The position numbers were made by a program, and so were the translations under genes. A stretch of 64,000 bases of DNA from Paenibacillus sp. FSL R5-0912 (GTDB lineage Bacteria; Bacillota; Bacilli; Paenibacillales; Paenibacillaceae). How positions within the stretch are numbered: position 1 is the first letter of the stretch; every line of letters begins with the position of its first letter. Positions 9,158-18,714 of this stretch are shown here, piece after piece. Location of the stretch: assembly GCF_000758605.1 (NCBI RefSeq), contig NZ_CP009282.1:3224001-3288000 (forward strand), written 5' to 3'. Under the pieces are notes generated by a model. The model was given only the letters and a program-made list of their open reading frames with translations, did not search any database and was not told the DNA's origin.

Positions 9158-10834
9158 TTACAGCTCCGGCGGAAACCAAAGGTGACGCAGATCCACCCAG
9201 CCCTGGCTGTTGAACGTAACGCCGCGCACGGAGGGCAGATAAGCAGTTTCGGCAGGCTTTTCATACAGGATATGTAGCTGATGATCCTGGGTCAAGGTGT
9301 CCTCTATGATCTTGAAGCCCTCTGTCCGGGCAGCCGTATCAGGCTCGCGGGTGATCATCTGCAGTCTGCCTTCGATGTCGGCGCGGGTTCGCGGCTCGAT
9401 ATGCTGCGAGAGGGTCAGATACAGATCGTACAGCCGCAGCTGTTCATCCTGATCGCGGAGTAGCGAGAAGACAATCAAATCCGATTGCAGGCGGATCGGT
9501 CCTTTGAATTCCTCCGGGGATACGGAGACCACCTTACAGGAATATCCGTGCTGCTTCAGCCTTGAGGCAATGTATTCAGCGTCCCCGGCATACTGCGGAA
9601 TGGTGGCAATTTGCAGTGCCGCCGCCGGAAGACCGGCTGAATGCCTGAAAGGTTCACGGGGAGCTTCATGCAGACAGGACAGAATATCGGCACGGAGAAG
9701 GGGATCGCTTAGCGGTCCCTTTTTTTTGGTGTTGCAGGTGACGAATTTGCGTACCGAGGATTCGGAATGAATCTTGCTCAGGGAGCCGGTACCCGCTGCC
9801 TGCGGATTCGGAATGACATGGAAGCCCGAACCCGTCTCGGAGGGTCCCGGCGCAAGCCCCCAGGGTACATAGATGATTTCCACACGATCCAGATGGGCCC
9901 GCCCCTGAAAATAATAAGGAAACACCTCCAGCACGCAAGTATCCTCGCTCATCTCTACTACCTTGAAAGGTCCCGTTCCCGCAGGTCTTCGTCCAAATAC
10001 ATTCTCACCGATGGACTGTAGGTCACGGGGGACGATCGCCGCCCGGCTGGTGCAGAGGAACGGGAGGAAGAGCTCGTTCGGCTTCTTCAGCAGAATGCGG
10101 ACGGTGGAGGCATTCAGGGCTCTAACTTCCTGAATTTCCTTGAAAATATAGCTGTACAGCGTCCGCTGTGAGGTAGACATCATCCGTTCAAACGAGTAGA
10201 CCACATCCTCGGCGGTCAGTACCTTGCCGTGATGGAACAGGACTTCTTTGCGCAGATGGAAGGTCCACGCGGTACGGGCTTCGTCGGTCTCCCAGGCATG
10301 GGCCAGACCGGGAATCACTTTGCCGCGTTCGCCGCTACGGCCGACAAGACCGTCAAAGACATGGCTGGAAACAAAAGACTCTGCCAGCAGATTCATATAC
10401 AGCGGATCGAAGGTGTGCAACTGCTGCGTGACCGGCAGCCGCAGCGTATCAATCCGTTTGTCACTCTGCATCTCGGCATGATGCCCGAAGTAAGCCAGCA
10501 GCCAGCCCTGTAGTGTATCCTGCAGGGCGGAGGTGCGGGCATGTCCGCGGATTCCCTCCAGAGCGCTGCTGATATCCTTGCTGCTGATGGCCTGCATCAT
10601 GGATTCCAGGGCAATATCCTCGGAGGCTGCGAGGAACACCAGCTTGGAGCGCCGCCCCCGTCCACGGCTGGGCGTCCAGGTGATCCAGTTCATTTCTACC
10701 ATTTTGCGGATCACATGCAGCGCGTTGCGGTGGGTACAGCCGAGGGTCAAGGCCAGCTCATCCAGGGTAACAAGGACCTCTGCCGGGCCTCCATGATGCG
10801 AATGCAGCTTCAGAAATTGGCTGTGCAGCTTCAT
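9158..10834 (-). CDS. SgrR-like transcriptional regulator with solute-binding domain
   Basis: 558 aa. Residues 1-110 form an N-terminal winged HTH of the SgrR_N type (LTLDELALTLGCT-like stretch, then VIRKMVEMNWITW and GRGRRSKLVFL). From ~150 onward it resembles family-5 extracellular solute-binding proteins (FVSSHVFDGLVGR, WTFHLRKEVLFHHGKVLTAEDVVYSFERM), but there is no signal peptide, so the binding domain is cytoplasmic and would sense a small ligand. Ribosome site AAAAGGAG precedes the ATG on the minus strand. It is divergent from the membrane protein at 10948, a plausible target. In enterics SgrR senses sugar-phosphate stress; the ligand here is unknown. Confidence 0.87.
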   Translation of the reverse strand: MKLHSQFLKLHSHHGGPAEVLVTLDELALTLGCTHRNALHVIRKMVEMNWITWTPSRGRGRRSKLVFLAASEDIALESMMQAISSKDISSALEGIRGHARTSALQDTLQGWLLAYFGHHAEMQSDKRIDTLRLPVTQQLHTFDPLYMNLLAESFVSSHVFDGLVGRSGERGKVIPGLAHAWETDEARTAWTFHLRKEVLFHHGKVLTAEDVVYSFERMMSTSQRTLYSYIFKEIQEVRALNASTVRILLKKPNELFLPFLCTSRAAIVPRDLQSIGENVFGRRPAGTGPFKVVEMSEDTCVLEVFPYYFQGRAHLDRVEIIYVPWGLAPGPSETGSGFHVIPNPQAAGTGSLSKIHSESSVRKFVTCNTKKKGPLSDPLLRADILSCLHEAPREPFRHSAGLPAAALQIATIPQYAGDAEYIASRLKQHGYSCKVVSVSPEEFKGPIRLQSDLIVFSLLRDQDEQLRLYDLYLTLSQHIEPRTRADIEGRLQMITREPDTAARTEGFKIIEDTLTQDHQLHILYEKPAETAYLPSVRGVTFNSQGWVDLRHLWFPPEL

Positions 10835-10947
10835 CTATAAGCTCTCCTTTTACAAAATAGGAAATTAATAATAATATATTTCTCTTTTTCTTCTTATTTT
10901 ATCAGCTAGAATCAGGGTAGGAAAGTAAAAAGATGGAGGAATTTACC

Positions 10948-12480
10948 ATGGACAATCAAACCGTATCCAAACCGGGGTTTGCGCGCGTTGTTATGTTGGC
11001 CGCGTTTCTGCTTGCGCTTGTGCATCAGTACCTGTTCTACGGCAAGATGCCCGGAATCTCTTACCCGATTTTTGTAGTGCTGTTCTACGCGTTTATGTTC
11101 TATTTCGGCAAGGAGAAGCTGCGTAAGCACAACTGGTTCAGCTATATGTGGATGGGTTCAGTCTTCCTTTTGTCGCTGACGTACGCACTGTTTGGCAACT
11201 GGTTTTTCTTCGGACTTAATTTTCTTGTCATTCCGGCGGTGATTCTATTACATATGACTTATATGCTCAGTTACCGCCTGCCCTCCTGGGGCGGCTTCGG
11301 GCTGATCGGAGCGGCTTTGGAGCATTTCTTCCCCCAGAGCCTGCGCCACTGGAACACAGCGGTGAAGCTGTTACGCCGTAGCCAGGGCGGGGTGTCTAAT
11401 GCACGCAAGCAGGTTCTTATCCGTATTGTGATCGGGCTGCTGATTTCCGTTCCGCTGCTGCTGATCGTCACCTCGCTTCTCTCCACGGCGGATGGGGTAT
11501 TCAACCGGCTGCTGTCAGAGCTCCCGGGTTACTTTGACAATATCTCCTTTGGCGAATGGATCAGCAGGGCGTTGTGGATTATCCTGCTTGGCCTCGGGAT
11601 GTTCGGCTTTGTGTGGGGGTTCATTGACAGTAAGTCCTATATCCGGACCTATCCGCCTAGCGGGCTGGATACTCTAACAGAGCAGGATGTGAACGAACCG
11701 GAAGAGGAAAGCATCGGCGTTGATGATCCGATCATCATTACTACGGTTCTGGCGGTGATCAATGCCGTATACATGCTGTTTGTGAGCGTGCAATTCTCGT
11801 ATTTGTTCGGAGCCTGGGAAGGCATTCTGCCGGATGGCAAGACGTATGCGGATTATGCGCGGAGCGGATTCTTTGAGCTGATTCTGGTGACAGCGATCAA
11901 TTTCGCTATTCTGCTGCTCTCCTTGCTGGCGGTGCGCAAAGCAGGCGGCGGGCTAAAGCGGGTAATTCAGATTCTGCTCTATATTCTGGTTCTGTGCTCC
12001 ATGGTCATGCTCTACTCTGCATACGCCCGCCTGACATTGTATGAAGAGGCGTATGGCTATACCTATATCCGCTTCCTGGTGCATGCTTTCATGATCTTCC
12101 TCGGACTGCTGCTTGTTCTGGCTGCGGTGCGGATCAGCCGGGCAGAATTCCCGTTGCTTAAGTGTTACATCGTGCTTGGTTTGCTTTCTTATGTGCTGAT
12201 GAACTATATCGGGATGGATCATATTATCGCCAGGCAGAATATTCAGCGGTACGCCGCAAGCGGCACCCTGGATGCCAATTATCTGGCCGGACTGTCCGCG
12301 GATGTGGTTCCGGAGCTAATTGAGTTCAGCAAGCAGGAGAAAGGTATTCTTGACGAAGCGCTGCGCAGCCGTTTGTCTGACCGGTCAGAGCCGCTGAAGA
12401 GCTGGCCATCCTTCAATCTAGCCAAATTCCAGGAGCGTAGGGAACTGGAACAATATTTTGAGAAGGGCGTTGCACACTAA
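10948..12480 (+). CDS. Polytopic membrane protein (DUF4173/DUF4153-like)
   Basis: Start at ATG 10948, with GGAGGA at 10935-10940; the earlier ATG at 10933 precedes that site. 510 aa with about eleven hydrophobic segments in two blocks separated by an acidic loop (DVNEPEEESIGVDDP). The end, LDANYLAGLSADVVPELIEF and the following soluble tail, fits DUF4173-type proteins. Function is not known. It stops 1 base before the next start, so the two are coupled. Divergent from the SgrR-like regulator. Confidence 0.8.
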   Translation: MDNQTVSKPGFARVVMLAAFLLALVHQYLFYGKMPGISYPIFVVLFYAFMFYFGKEKLRKHNWFSYMWMGSVFLLSLTYALFGNWFFFGLNFLVIPAVILLHMTYMLSYRLPSWGGFGLIGAALEHFFPQSLRHWNTAVKLLRRSQGGVSNARKQVLIRIVIGLLISVPLLLIVTSLLSTADGVFNRLLSELPGYFDNISFGEWISRALWIILLGLGMFGFVWGFIDSKSYIRTYPPSGLDTLTEQDVNEPEEESIGVDDPIIITTVLAVINAVYMLFVSVQFSYLFGAWEGILPDGKTYADYARSGFFELILVTAINFAILLLSLLAVRKAGGGLKRVIQILLYILVLCSMVMLYSAYARLTLYEEAYGYTYIRFLVHAFMIFLGLLLVLAAVRISRAEFPLLKCYIVLGLLSYVLMNYIGMDHIIARQNIQRYAASGTLDANYLAGLSADVVPELIEFSKQEKGILDEALRSRLSDRSEPLKSWPSFNLAKFQERRELEQYFEKGVAH

Positions 12481-12481
12481 T

Positions 12482-13015
12482 ATGGGGATAAAACGGATAG
12501 TATTTATTCTGATTGCGGTGATCATTGCGGGTTTCGGTGTCTATCAATTCTCGGCATATTCCGAAAAGCTGACGCCTTCCACAGACCTTGCCCGCGAAGC
12601 GATCGGCGGTGTGAACCTGCATGACCATATTAATGACAGTCACCTGCTTAAGCAGTTAGGCAGCCCGTTAAGTCAAGAGGATAATGAGCTGTATGATTAC
12701 TATCATTGGAAGGACGGTCTTGTCACAGCCTCGGTTCATTCCGGCCCGGATGAAGGAATGATCAAGCGGATCAAGATCACAGCCATAGATAATAACCGCT
12801 CAGATGACCCGCTCCATACGGCCTTGGGCATCGGACTCGGAGACAGCAAGCAAAGTGTTATTGATCTGTATGGGAGCAAATATTACAAAAGCAATGAGCA
12901 GACGGCAGATATAATCGGATATATTGATCATAAGCAAGGTGTTACGTTAGAATTCTGGTGTACTCCAGATGCTACAGTAGGTGAAATCCGCCTGGACGAC
13001 GCCGATATGAAGTAA
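12482..13015 (+). CDS. Small membrane-anchored protein of unknown function
   Basis: 177 aa from ATG 12482, one base after the previous stop; the weak upstream GAAGGGCG suggests translational coupling. One N-terminal membrane segment (IVFILIAVIIAGFGVYQFSA) is followed by a soluble extracytoplasmic domain containing a repeated LGIGLGDSKQSVIDLYG-type helix seen in many Bacillales lipoproteins. I cannot name a family. Likely an accessory of the membrane protein before it. Confidence 0.75.
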   Translation: MGIKRIVFILIAVIIAGFGVYQFSAYSEKLTPSTDLAREAIGGVNLHDHINDSHLLKQLGSPLSQEDNELYDYYHWKDGLVTASVHSGPDEGMIKRIKITAIDNNRSDDPLHTALGIGLGDSKQSVIDLYGSKYYKSNEQTADIIGYIDHKQGVTLEFWCTPDATVGEIRLDDADMK

Positions 13016-13096
13016 GGCCGGTTAGCCCTTTGCCCTGGAGCTGTGGTACAGTTTGAACATAAGGTTGACTTTACACGGCGGGAGAGGAAGAACTGC

Positions 13097-13795
13097 ATGT
13101 ATTCAATAGTAAATCCGGAGGCGGTACGCAGTCTTGCGGAGCAGAATAATCTTACGGCAATGTTCAGCAGCGGCGCAATTGCCCAAATGGAGCTTCGGCG
13201 CTACAACGACGGGGACGCAGTGTGTTCGGTGGGCGACCGGCTGGAGAGCATGTTCATTCTGGTGCAGGGCAAGCTGAAGATTCATACCCTGCTGCCTAAC
13301 GGCAAATCAATGCTGGTCCGGTTCGCCAGGCCGATGTCGGTGATCGGGGATGTGGAACTGCTGCGCCAGTATCCGGTCAAGAACGAAGTGGTGTCGGTGG
13401 GGGACAGCCTGCTGCTGGTGGCCGGAAGAAAGCTGCTGCTAAAAGAGCTCGAAGACAATACGGCGCTGCTGCGCTTCCTCGTCGGGGAGCTGAGCCACAA
13501 GCTGTATACGCTGGGCCAGACCTCGGCCATGAATGTGCTGTACCCGGTGGAGAACCGCTTCGCCAGCTACCTGATGTCACTCTTCTCGGACAACACCGGC
13601 GCTCAGCGGATAGAAGAGATCCGGACCTCCAGCCTGACAGAGACTGCTGATCTGCTGGGGACAAGCTACCGGCATCTGAACCGGGTGGTGCGCCGTCTGA
13701 TCGAGGAAGGGATCATTGAACGCAGACGAGGCCGGCTAATTGTGCTGGATGAAGAGAGGCTGGCCATGCTTGCGAACGGGAATTTGTATGAATGA
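13097..13795 (+). CDS. Crp/Fnr-family transcriptional regulator (YeiL-like)
   Basis: Start at ATG 13097, 9 bases after GGAGAGG. 232 aa. Residues ~20-120 form a cyclic-nucleotide-binding-type beta barrel (YNDGDAVCSVGDRLESMFIL, KSMLVRFARPMSVIGDVEL) lacking the canonical cAMP-contact RAA motif. Residues ~165-225 carry the HTH: SSLTETADLLGTSYRHLNRV, then EGIIERRRGRLIVLD. The arrangement matches YeiL-type regulators. No iron-sulfur Cys cluster is seen. Monocistronic, ended by the terminator at 13893. Confidence 0.88.
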   Translation: MYSIVNPEAVRSLAEQNNLTAMFSSGAIAQMELRRYNDGDAVCSVGDRLESMFILVQGKLKIHTLLPNGKSMLVRFARPMSVIGDVELLRQYPVKNEVVSVGDSLLLVAGRKLLLKELEDNTALLRFLVGELSHKLYTLGQTSAMNVLYPVENRFASYLMSLFSDNTGAQRIEEIRTSSLTETADLLGTSYRHLNRVVRRLIEEGIIERRRGRLIVLDEERLAMLANGNLYE

Positions 13796-13892
13796 ACCTG
13801 AGTGAACTCTAGTGAGACTGAGCAAACCTGGGTGAATGACAGCAGCCTACTTACATAGCTATAGAAGTTAAACGGATAGAGTACTCTTCCAG

Positions 13893-13935
13893 AACCGTCA
13901 TCTCCTGCCTTTGGCCGGGGTGGCGGTTTTTTGTG
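13893..13935 (+). terminator. Terminator after the Crp/Fnr-type gene
   Basis: AACCGTCATCTCCTGCC and GGCCGGGGTGGCGGTT form an imperfect stem followed by TTTTTTG. Confidence 0.8.
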
Positions 13936-14015
13936 TTTTTTATGTAAATATGGAGATTATGTTCTTGCATACAGGAATCCCGCTGAATCCCCCGGAAGCC
14001 GGGCCAAAGGAGAGT

Positions 14016-14277
14016 CAAATGTATGCGAAAAACCGAACACGATGTGCGGCCATGAAGGTACCCGGGTCAAATGTATGCGGAAAACCGAATACAATGGGCT
14101 GCTATGGAGGTAACCGGGGCAAATGTATGCGGAAAACCGAATACAATGGGCTGCTATGGAGGTAACCGGGGCAAATGTAAGCGAAAAACCGAACACAATG
14201 GGCTGCCATGGAGGTAACTGGGCCAAATGTAAGCGAAAAACCGAATACAATCGGAGCGGTGCTGCCATGGAGGTATG
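14016..14277. repeat. 52-bp tandem repeat, five copies
   Basis: Units start at 14016, 14068, 14120, 14172 and 14224, each opening CAAATGTAtGCG and continuing AAAACCGAAtACAATGG. Copies 2 and 3 are identical; the fifth has a short insertion. As 52 is not a multiple of three, the open frames crossing the array are not coding. It lies between a terminator and the chemoreceptor leader. Confidence 0.92.
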
Positions 14278-14533
14278 TTTCTGTAATTCATCATTCTTAC
14301 AGCCTTGCCTGCATGTTTCAGCGAATGCTCAGCTTCATTTCAGATTGGTTTAAGGATTGGAACGTAAGATACAGACAAGAGGAAAAGATTAGTAACACGC
14401 TTAAGGAGGGACGGGCCAGCAGCAGACGTATGGAGCGCACATGCAGGTGGATACACGTAGGATACATAGTCTACAAGCCCCTAGGGGCAGGGGTTATGCA
14501 ATATAGCTTACATATGGAGTGGAGGAAATTACT

Positions 14534-16237
14534 ATGTTCAGCAGAATTAGAGGAATACGCGCCAAAATCATGTCCGGCTTCGCCGCTGTGATTATCGTGT
14601 TCATTATCGCAATTGCGGGCAGCACCTTATTTCAGGGTAAGGTGACCATGCTTACAGAACAGATCAACCGTAACTATAGCAAGCTGTCGCTGGTGCAGGG
14701 ATTAACCGATGATATCCGTACGGCAGATGGGCTGGCGGCGAGGTATGTCATGAGCTATACGGATGAGGAAAGAACGGCCAATCTGACTGCTTATGAAGCG
14801 ATGATCCCGCAGATTACGGCGGCGGCTGAACAACTGAAGGATGCGGGCCTGAACGAAGCTGAGCTTGCGGGAATTACGAATCTGGAGAGTGAATGGGGCA
14901 ATTATCTGGCCGTGCTGGAGGAAGCTTTTGCCTTAGCCAAAGACGGCAATTTCCCGGAAGCACAAAAGTCGTTTACAACGCTCTCTCTGGATACCATTAT
15001 CGATTCACAGCTTGTATTTGAGAATATGCTGCATGAAGAAATTGCGAAGGAGCAGAGTCAGGCGGCTACCCACCGCAGCTCGTCTATGGTTACGAGTATG
15101 GGAGTCACGGGACTATCTGTCCTGCTGGCTGCACTGATCGCGTTCGTGATGTCGGCACGGATTCTGAAGCCACTTAGTGATGTGAACAAGCAGCTCAAAG
15201 AGATTGCAGACGGCGATGCCGATCTGACCCGCAAGCTTAGTGTGCGGACGAAGGATGAGATCGGTGATCTGGCCCTGAATTTCAATAAAATGACCGATAA
15301 TCTGGCGGCGATGATCGGCCAGGTGAATGCTTCTGCCAGCGGCCTCGCCGCTTCTTCGGTCAAGCTGACCGCTGATAGCGGAATGACTGCTGAAGCGACT
15401 GAGAAGATTGCCGGGATTATGGGCGAAGTTGCCACCGGCACGAGCCGGCAGATGAATGATCTGCAGACCAACATGAATACGATTATTGAAATGTCAGCCG
15501 GGATTCAGCAGATTGCTGCCAGTGTGCAGGATATTTCGGAAGCCTCGCTGCGCTCTGCCGAATATGCGGTTGCCGGAGATCAATCGCTGCAATCCGCCGG
15601 CCGTCAGATGGATTCCATCAACGAATCCATTCAGTCCCTCTCTCAGCAGGTCATAGGCTTCGTGAAGCGGTCACAGGAAATTGGCAGCATTGTCGGAGTG
15701 ATCAAGGGGATTGCTTCGGAGACGAATATGCTGGCGCTGAATGCGACAATCGAAGCGGCGCGGGCTGGAGAGCAGGGCAGAGGGTTTGCGGTAGTGGCCG
15801 AACAGGTGCGCAGACTGGCCGAACAGTCAGCTGAATCCGCCAATCGGATTGCCGAGATGGCGGCCGGAATCCAGTCAGATGCCGACCATGCAGTGAAGAT
15901 GATGAAGAACAGCATGAACGAAGTGCAAAGCGGAACTAATATCATTGAAGAGGCCGGACATTCCTTCCATGAAATCCGCAGCTCGGTTGATTCGCTGGCC
16001 GGACAGGTTCAGGAGGTATCCGGAGCCGTGGAAGAAATCACGGCGGCAACGGAGGAAATCGTAGACTCCATCCGCATGGTTACGCAGATCTCGGAGACCA
16101 CTGCGGCGAATACGCAGCAGGTATCCGCTGCATCGCAGGAGCAGATGGCTTCGGTGGAGCAAATTGCCTCCTCAGCCAGCGCACTGAACAGGCTGGCGCA
16201 AGGTCTGCAGGGCCTGGTGGCACGGTTCAACGTGTAG
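14534..16237 (+). CDS. Methyl-accepting chemotaxis protein
   Basis: Start at ATG 14534, 7 bases after GGAGGA; GTG 14519 lies ahead of that site. 567 aa. TM1 residues ~11-32, a ~150-residue four-helix-bundle extracellular sensor, TM2 ~190-212, HAMP ~213-265 ([20 protein letters not shown]), then the signalling domain. The conserved hairpin tip reads [20 protein letters not shown] followed by [19 protein letters not shown]. It transmits an external signal to CheA/CheW, which are not in this window. The 250-base leader (14278-14533) contains a CCCCTAGGGG palindrome but no riboswitch that I recognise. Confidence 0.95.
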   Translation: MFSRIRGIRAKIMSGFAAVIIVFIIAIAGSTLFQGKVTMLTEQINRNYSKLSLVQGLTDDIRTADGLAARYVMSYTDEERTANLTAYEAMIPQITAAAEQLKDAGLNEAELAGITNLESEWGNYLAVLEEAFALAKDGNFPEAQKSFTTLSLDTIIDSQLVFENMLHEEIAKEQSQAATHRSSSMVTSMGVTGLSVLLAALIAFVMSARILKPLSDVNKQLKEIADGDADLTRKLSVRTKDEIGDLALNFNKMTDNLAAMIGQVNASASGLAASSVKLTADSGMTAEATEKIAGIMGEVATGTSRQMNDLQTNMNTIIEMSAGIQQIAASVQDISEASLRSAEYAVAGDQSLQSAGRQMDSINESIQSLSQQVIGFVKRSQEIGSIVGVIKGIASETNMLALNATIEAARAGEQGRGFAVVAEQVRRLAEQSAESANRIAEMAAGIQSDADHAVKMMKNSMNEVQSGTNIIEEAGHSFHEIRSSVDSLAGQVQEVSGAVEEITAATEEIVDSIRMVTQISETTAANTQQVSAASQEQMASVEQIASSASALNRLAQGLQGLVARFNV

Positions 16238-16312
16238 ATTAACTGGCCGTCAGCTTATTTTCAGCTTGATTATGCATAATAATTAAGAATTCTCTCCCAG
16301 AGAATAGATCTT

Positions 16313-16343
16313 AACCCCCTGCCAGAGACGGCGGGGGGCTTTG
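16313..16343 (+). terminator. Terminator after the chemoreceptor
   Basis: AACCCCCTGCC-AGAGAC-GGCGGGGGGCTT hairpin with a short T tail (CTTTG). A smaller hairpin ATTCTCT-CCC-AGAGAAT precedes it at 16289-16305. Confidence 0.6.
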
Positions 16344-16395
16344 CACTCAGCGGGTAGAAGCGATCATAATCATACCTGCCCGATGGACGAATATA

Positions 16396-17151
16396 CTATT
16401 TTGCCATCTTTCTCCGGTAGGCTTCCTCAAGAATTTGATGTAACCCTTCACTCCGTCTATGAATGAATGTTTCCCAGAACAGCCTGCCTTTCTCACTTAA
16501 TTCTTGATCGGTGTAGCTGCCTTCTTCAAATTTCCCCCAGCAGCCATCTGCGGTAAGCTTGTCCCATCCCATATAGTCTGCGTACAACCGGTTATCAGCA
16601 GGGATGTTGGAGCCCATAGATTTCGTCTGGACAAGTTCAGGGCAGAGCCACATGGCGGTGCACACCGACAATAACCCGGCATGCATTTCATCTACCTCGT
16701 CCAAACCAGCTTGCGTCGCTGCTTCTGTCCAGGCATTAGGAGTGTTGTGATTCGGGGCGATCAAGAGAAGCTCAGGGTATTTGTAATTGATATGCTTAAC
16801 AAAGGCGGCTTCCCAGTACGCTCCACCATGTCCATTGCAAACTACAAACTTGGTAAATCCCTGTCTTGCTAAATTAGTAATCATATCTTCTATCATTGCG
16901 GTCAAAATATTCGGGCTGACCGTTACCGTTCCCTTACAGTTGGCATGTTCTTCTGAAGTGTTAAATGGAAGGGTAGGCAGAACGTAGGCATTTAATGCCT
17001 TTCCATAGGATTCAGCATACAATTCTGCAATTAATGTATCCAAATGCATGGGAAGGAACGGACCGAATTGTTCGGTTGCACCAACGGATATAATAACAGT
17101 ATCAATTCCGCTGGCTGCAACTTCGGTCGTTGTATTTTTATAACTAAGCAT
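16396..17151 (-). CDS. Creatininase-family amidohydrolase
   Basis: 251 aa, with AGGAGG well placed on the minus strand. Creatininase-fold motifs are visible: VIISVGATEQFGPFLPMHLDT near residues 20-40 (family norm is EQHGPHLP, so the metal-binding His of this motif is Phe here), LPTLPFNTSEEHANCKGTV, and VVCNGHGGAYWEA. Members hydrolyse cyclic amides such as creatinine or formamidopyrimidines, or act in cofactor synthesis. The EQF-for-EQH change and weak C-terminal half make the substrate uncertain. Forms an operon with the nucleotidyltransferase 47 bases upstream. Confidence 0.83.
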   Translation of the reverse strand: MLSYKNTTTEVAASGIDTVIISVGATEQFGPFLPMHLDTLIAELYAESYGKALNAYVLPTLPFNTSEEHANCKGTVTVSPNILTAMIEDMITNLARQGFTKFVVCNGHGGAYWEAAFVKHINYKYPELLLIAPNHNTPNAWTEAATQAGLDEVDEMHAGLLSVCTAMWLCPELVQTKSMGSNIPADNRLYADYMGWDKLTADGCWGKFEEGSYTDQELSEKGRLFWETFIHRRSEGLHQILEEAYRRKMAK

Positions 17152-17198
17152 AATAACCTCCTGATCATTTGGCCATTTAATTATCCCGTAGAAATTAC

Positions 17199-18281
17199 TT
17201 ATACCTTCATATATTGTCTATACAGCTCCTCAAAAGTATCATAGCGTTCGACTGACCGGCCTGTCAGGTTATATTCTTCCAGATATTCATCCATCGCCTG
17301 CAGAAATTGCTCCTTAAATCCATCAAGCTGATCGGCATCGAAGTGTTGCATTAAATCAAACCTCCGGGTTCCCCGCGACTCCGTCATTTCATCCAGGAAC
17401 TGCTGTGCTCCCATTGCGGTATAGAAGGCATAGGATTGGTCCTTCATTTCGGCGCTTGCAATAACCTTATGGCGGTAATTACACCATAGCTCCTCATAGG
17501 TGCCCGCCAGATTATCGTAGGCCGGTACAGGCGGGACTACATATTTTTGATATAGAGTTTTGTACAGATTGTGGATGCTTCTTAGAAGGGTATAGGTTGT
17601 GCTTCGTATGTCATCCATCGTCTTGGCATGAATCACATCCATATATATCCTTTCAAAATCCTCAGGAATATACCGGTAGGCGGCAATTTCCTCCAGATAT
17701 CGCTTAAGCCCTCTTTTAAAATACGTATTATTCAAATTAGTCAGTGCACAGACCAGATTGTAGACCACCTCGCATGAAGCCAGCCTGACGGTCCCGAGAT
17801 CCTCAGCAAGCATGGCATTCGCGTACTCCTGCTTGGCACTGTCGATCCACTTCTTCGCTCTGCCGATGCATTCGCTCCCGATAGGCTTAGCTAAAGTGTC
17901 CAGCGCCCGCTGTCTGTACGCATTGAATTTCTCCATATATTCCGGTTTGGCACAATAGAGCACCTGTAAATCTATCAGACTGGAGGTCATCGGACTCTCA
18001 AGCGCAGCCTGCTCTTCAATCCGGGTCTCCCATGGAGTGCAATAGATATCGTATCCGACATCCCCCAGTATGAAGCAGGAAGAGATGCCCCAGCCCTGAT
18101 GGTTGTTATTGATAATAATTAGATCCAGATCGCTTTTGTCATGGAAATCTCCGGTACGAAAAGAGCCCGTAAGCCCGATCAATGCAATCTCCTCCGGATA
18201 ATCCCGCTTGGCCCGCTCAATAACCATGTTAATGAGCTTCTCGTTTTTGTGGAATAGTTCCTGCTGGTCAGCTTTATTCAT
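17199..18281 (-). CDS. Nucleotidyltransferase-domain protein
   Basis: 360 aa, ribosome site AAGGGGG before ATG. Residues ~30-60 carry the minimal nucleotidyltransferase motif GLTGSFRTGDFHDKSDLDL (GS…DxD), the metal-binding pair of the pol-beta superfamily. The remaining ~280 residues are helical and unrecognised, probably a substrate-binding domain as in aminoglycoside or nucleotide-modifying enzymes. Being first in a two-gene operon with a creatininase-type hydrolase suggests they act on the same small molecule, but this is inference. Confidence 0.82.
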   Translation of the reverse strand: MNKADQQELFHKNEKLINMVIERAKRDYPEEIALIGLTGSFRTGDFHDKSDLDLIIINNNHQGWGISSCFILGDVGYDIYCTPWETRIEEQAALESPMTSSLIDLQVLYCAKPEYMEKFNAYRQRALDTLAKPIGSECIGRAKKWIDSAKQEYANAMLAEDLGTVRLASCEVVYNLVCALTNLNNTYFKRGLKRYLEEIAAYRYIPEDFERIYMDVIHAKTMDDIRSTTYTLLRSIHNLYKTLYQKYVVPPVPAYDNLAGTYEELWCNYRHKVIASAEMKDQSYAFYTAMGAQQFLDEMTESRGTRRFDLMQHFDADQLDGFKEQFLQAMDEYLEEYNLTGRSVERYDTFEELYRQYMKV

Positions 18282-18714
18282 GTGTAGTTCCCCCTTGGCC
18301 CGCGCCTTGTCTATTCATTGTATAGGCATCTTGCCTGCAGGGGTATGCCGACTTTAATTAAGATTAATCTCTCCCGGTGTTGGTCAGAGGAAGGGCTCAA
18401 GTCAACTTCACTTAATTCGCTGCATAAAAATATGAAATCCGTATTTATGCACATACTAATCATAGAATACGCCATCGACCTAAATCTAGTGATATCTTAT
18501 ATTATTACCATAATTAGTTAGTTCATAGCCGTTCTCTGGGTTCGGTCCGTTTCACTTGCGCTTGCGGAGAGGGCTGATCTGGCTGATTGCAACCTAATCT
18601 TCACAGCAGGGAAGGCGGGGGGAATCAAGGAGGCGAGAAGTATAAGGAGAGGGGATATTTTTGAAAGCGCATACTTTAAGGCCGCATCATAAAATTATAG
18701 GAGGTGGTTGGCAG
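18282..18714. other. Intergenic region before the GH87 gene
   Basis: No gene is supported in 18282-18714. It holds an AT-rich inverted repeat (TGCATAAA near 18421 and TTTATGCA near 18443) and, at 18662-18675, TGAAAGCGCATACT, which matches the cre consensus at 12 of 14 positions. A possible TTG start at 18661 overlaps this site and is not preferred. Confidence 0.4.

Noticed and set aside
14016..14277. Possible CRISPR array
   Set aside because: Whole 52-bp units are repeated with no unique spacers, and no cas genes are near. The 8-bp array at 31517 is likewise not CRISPR.
14278..14533. Possible c-di-GMP or other riboswitch before the chemoreceptor
   Set aside because: The leader has purine-rich and palindromic parts but none of the conserved cores I know for GEMM-I or GEMM-II.
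13911..14591. Overlapping open frames across the 52-bp repeats
   Set aside because: 52 is not a multiple of three, frames change each unit, and no ribosome site is present.
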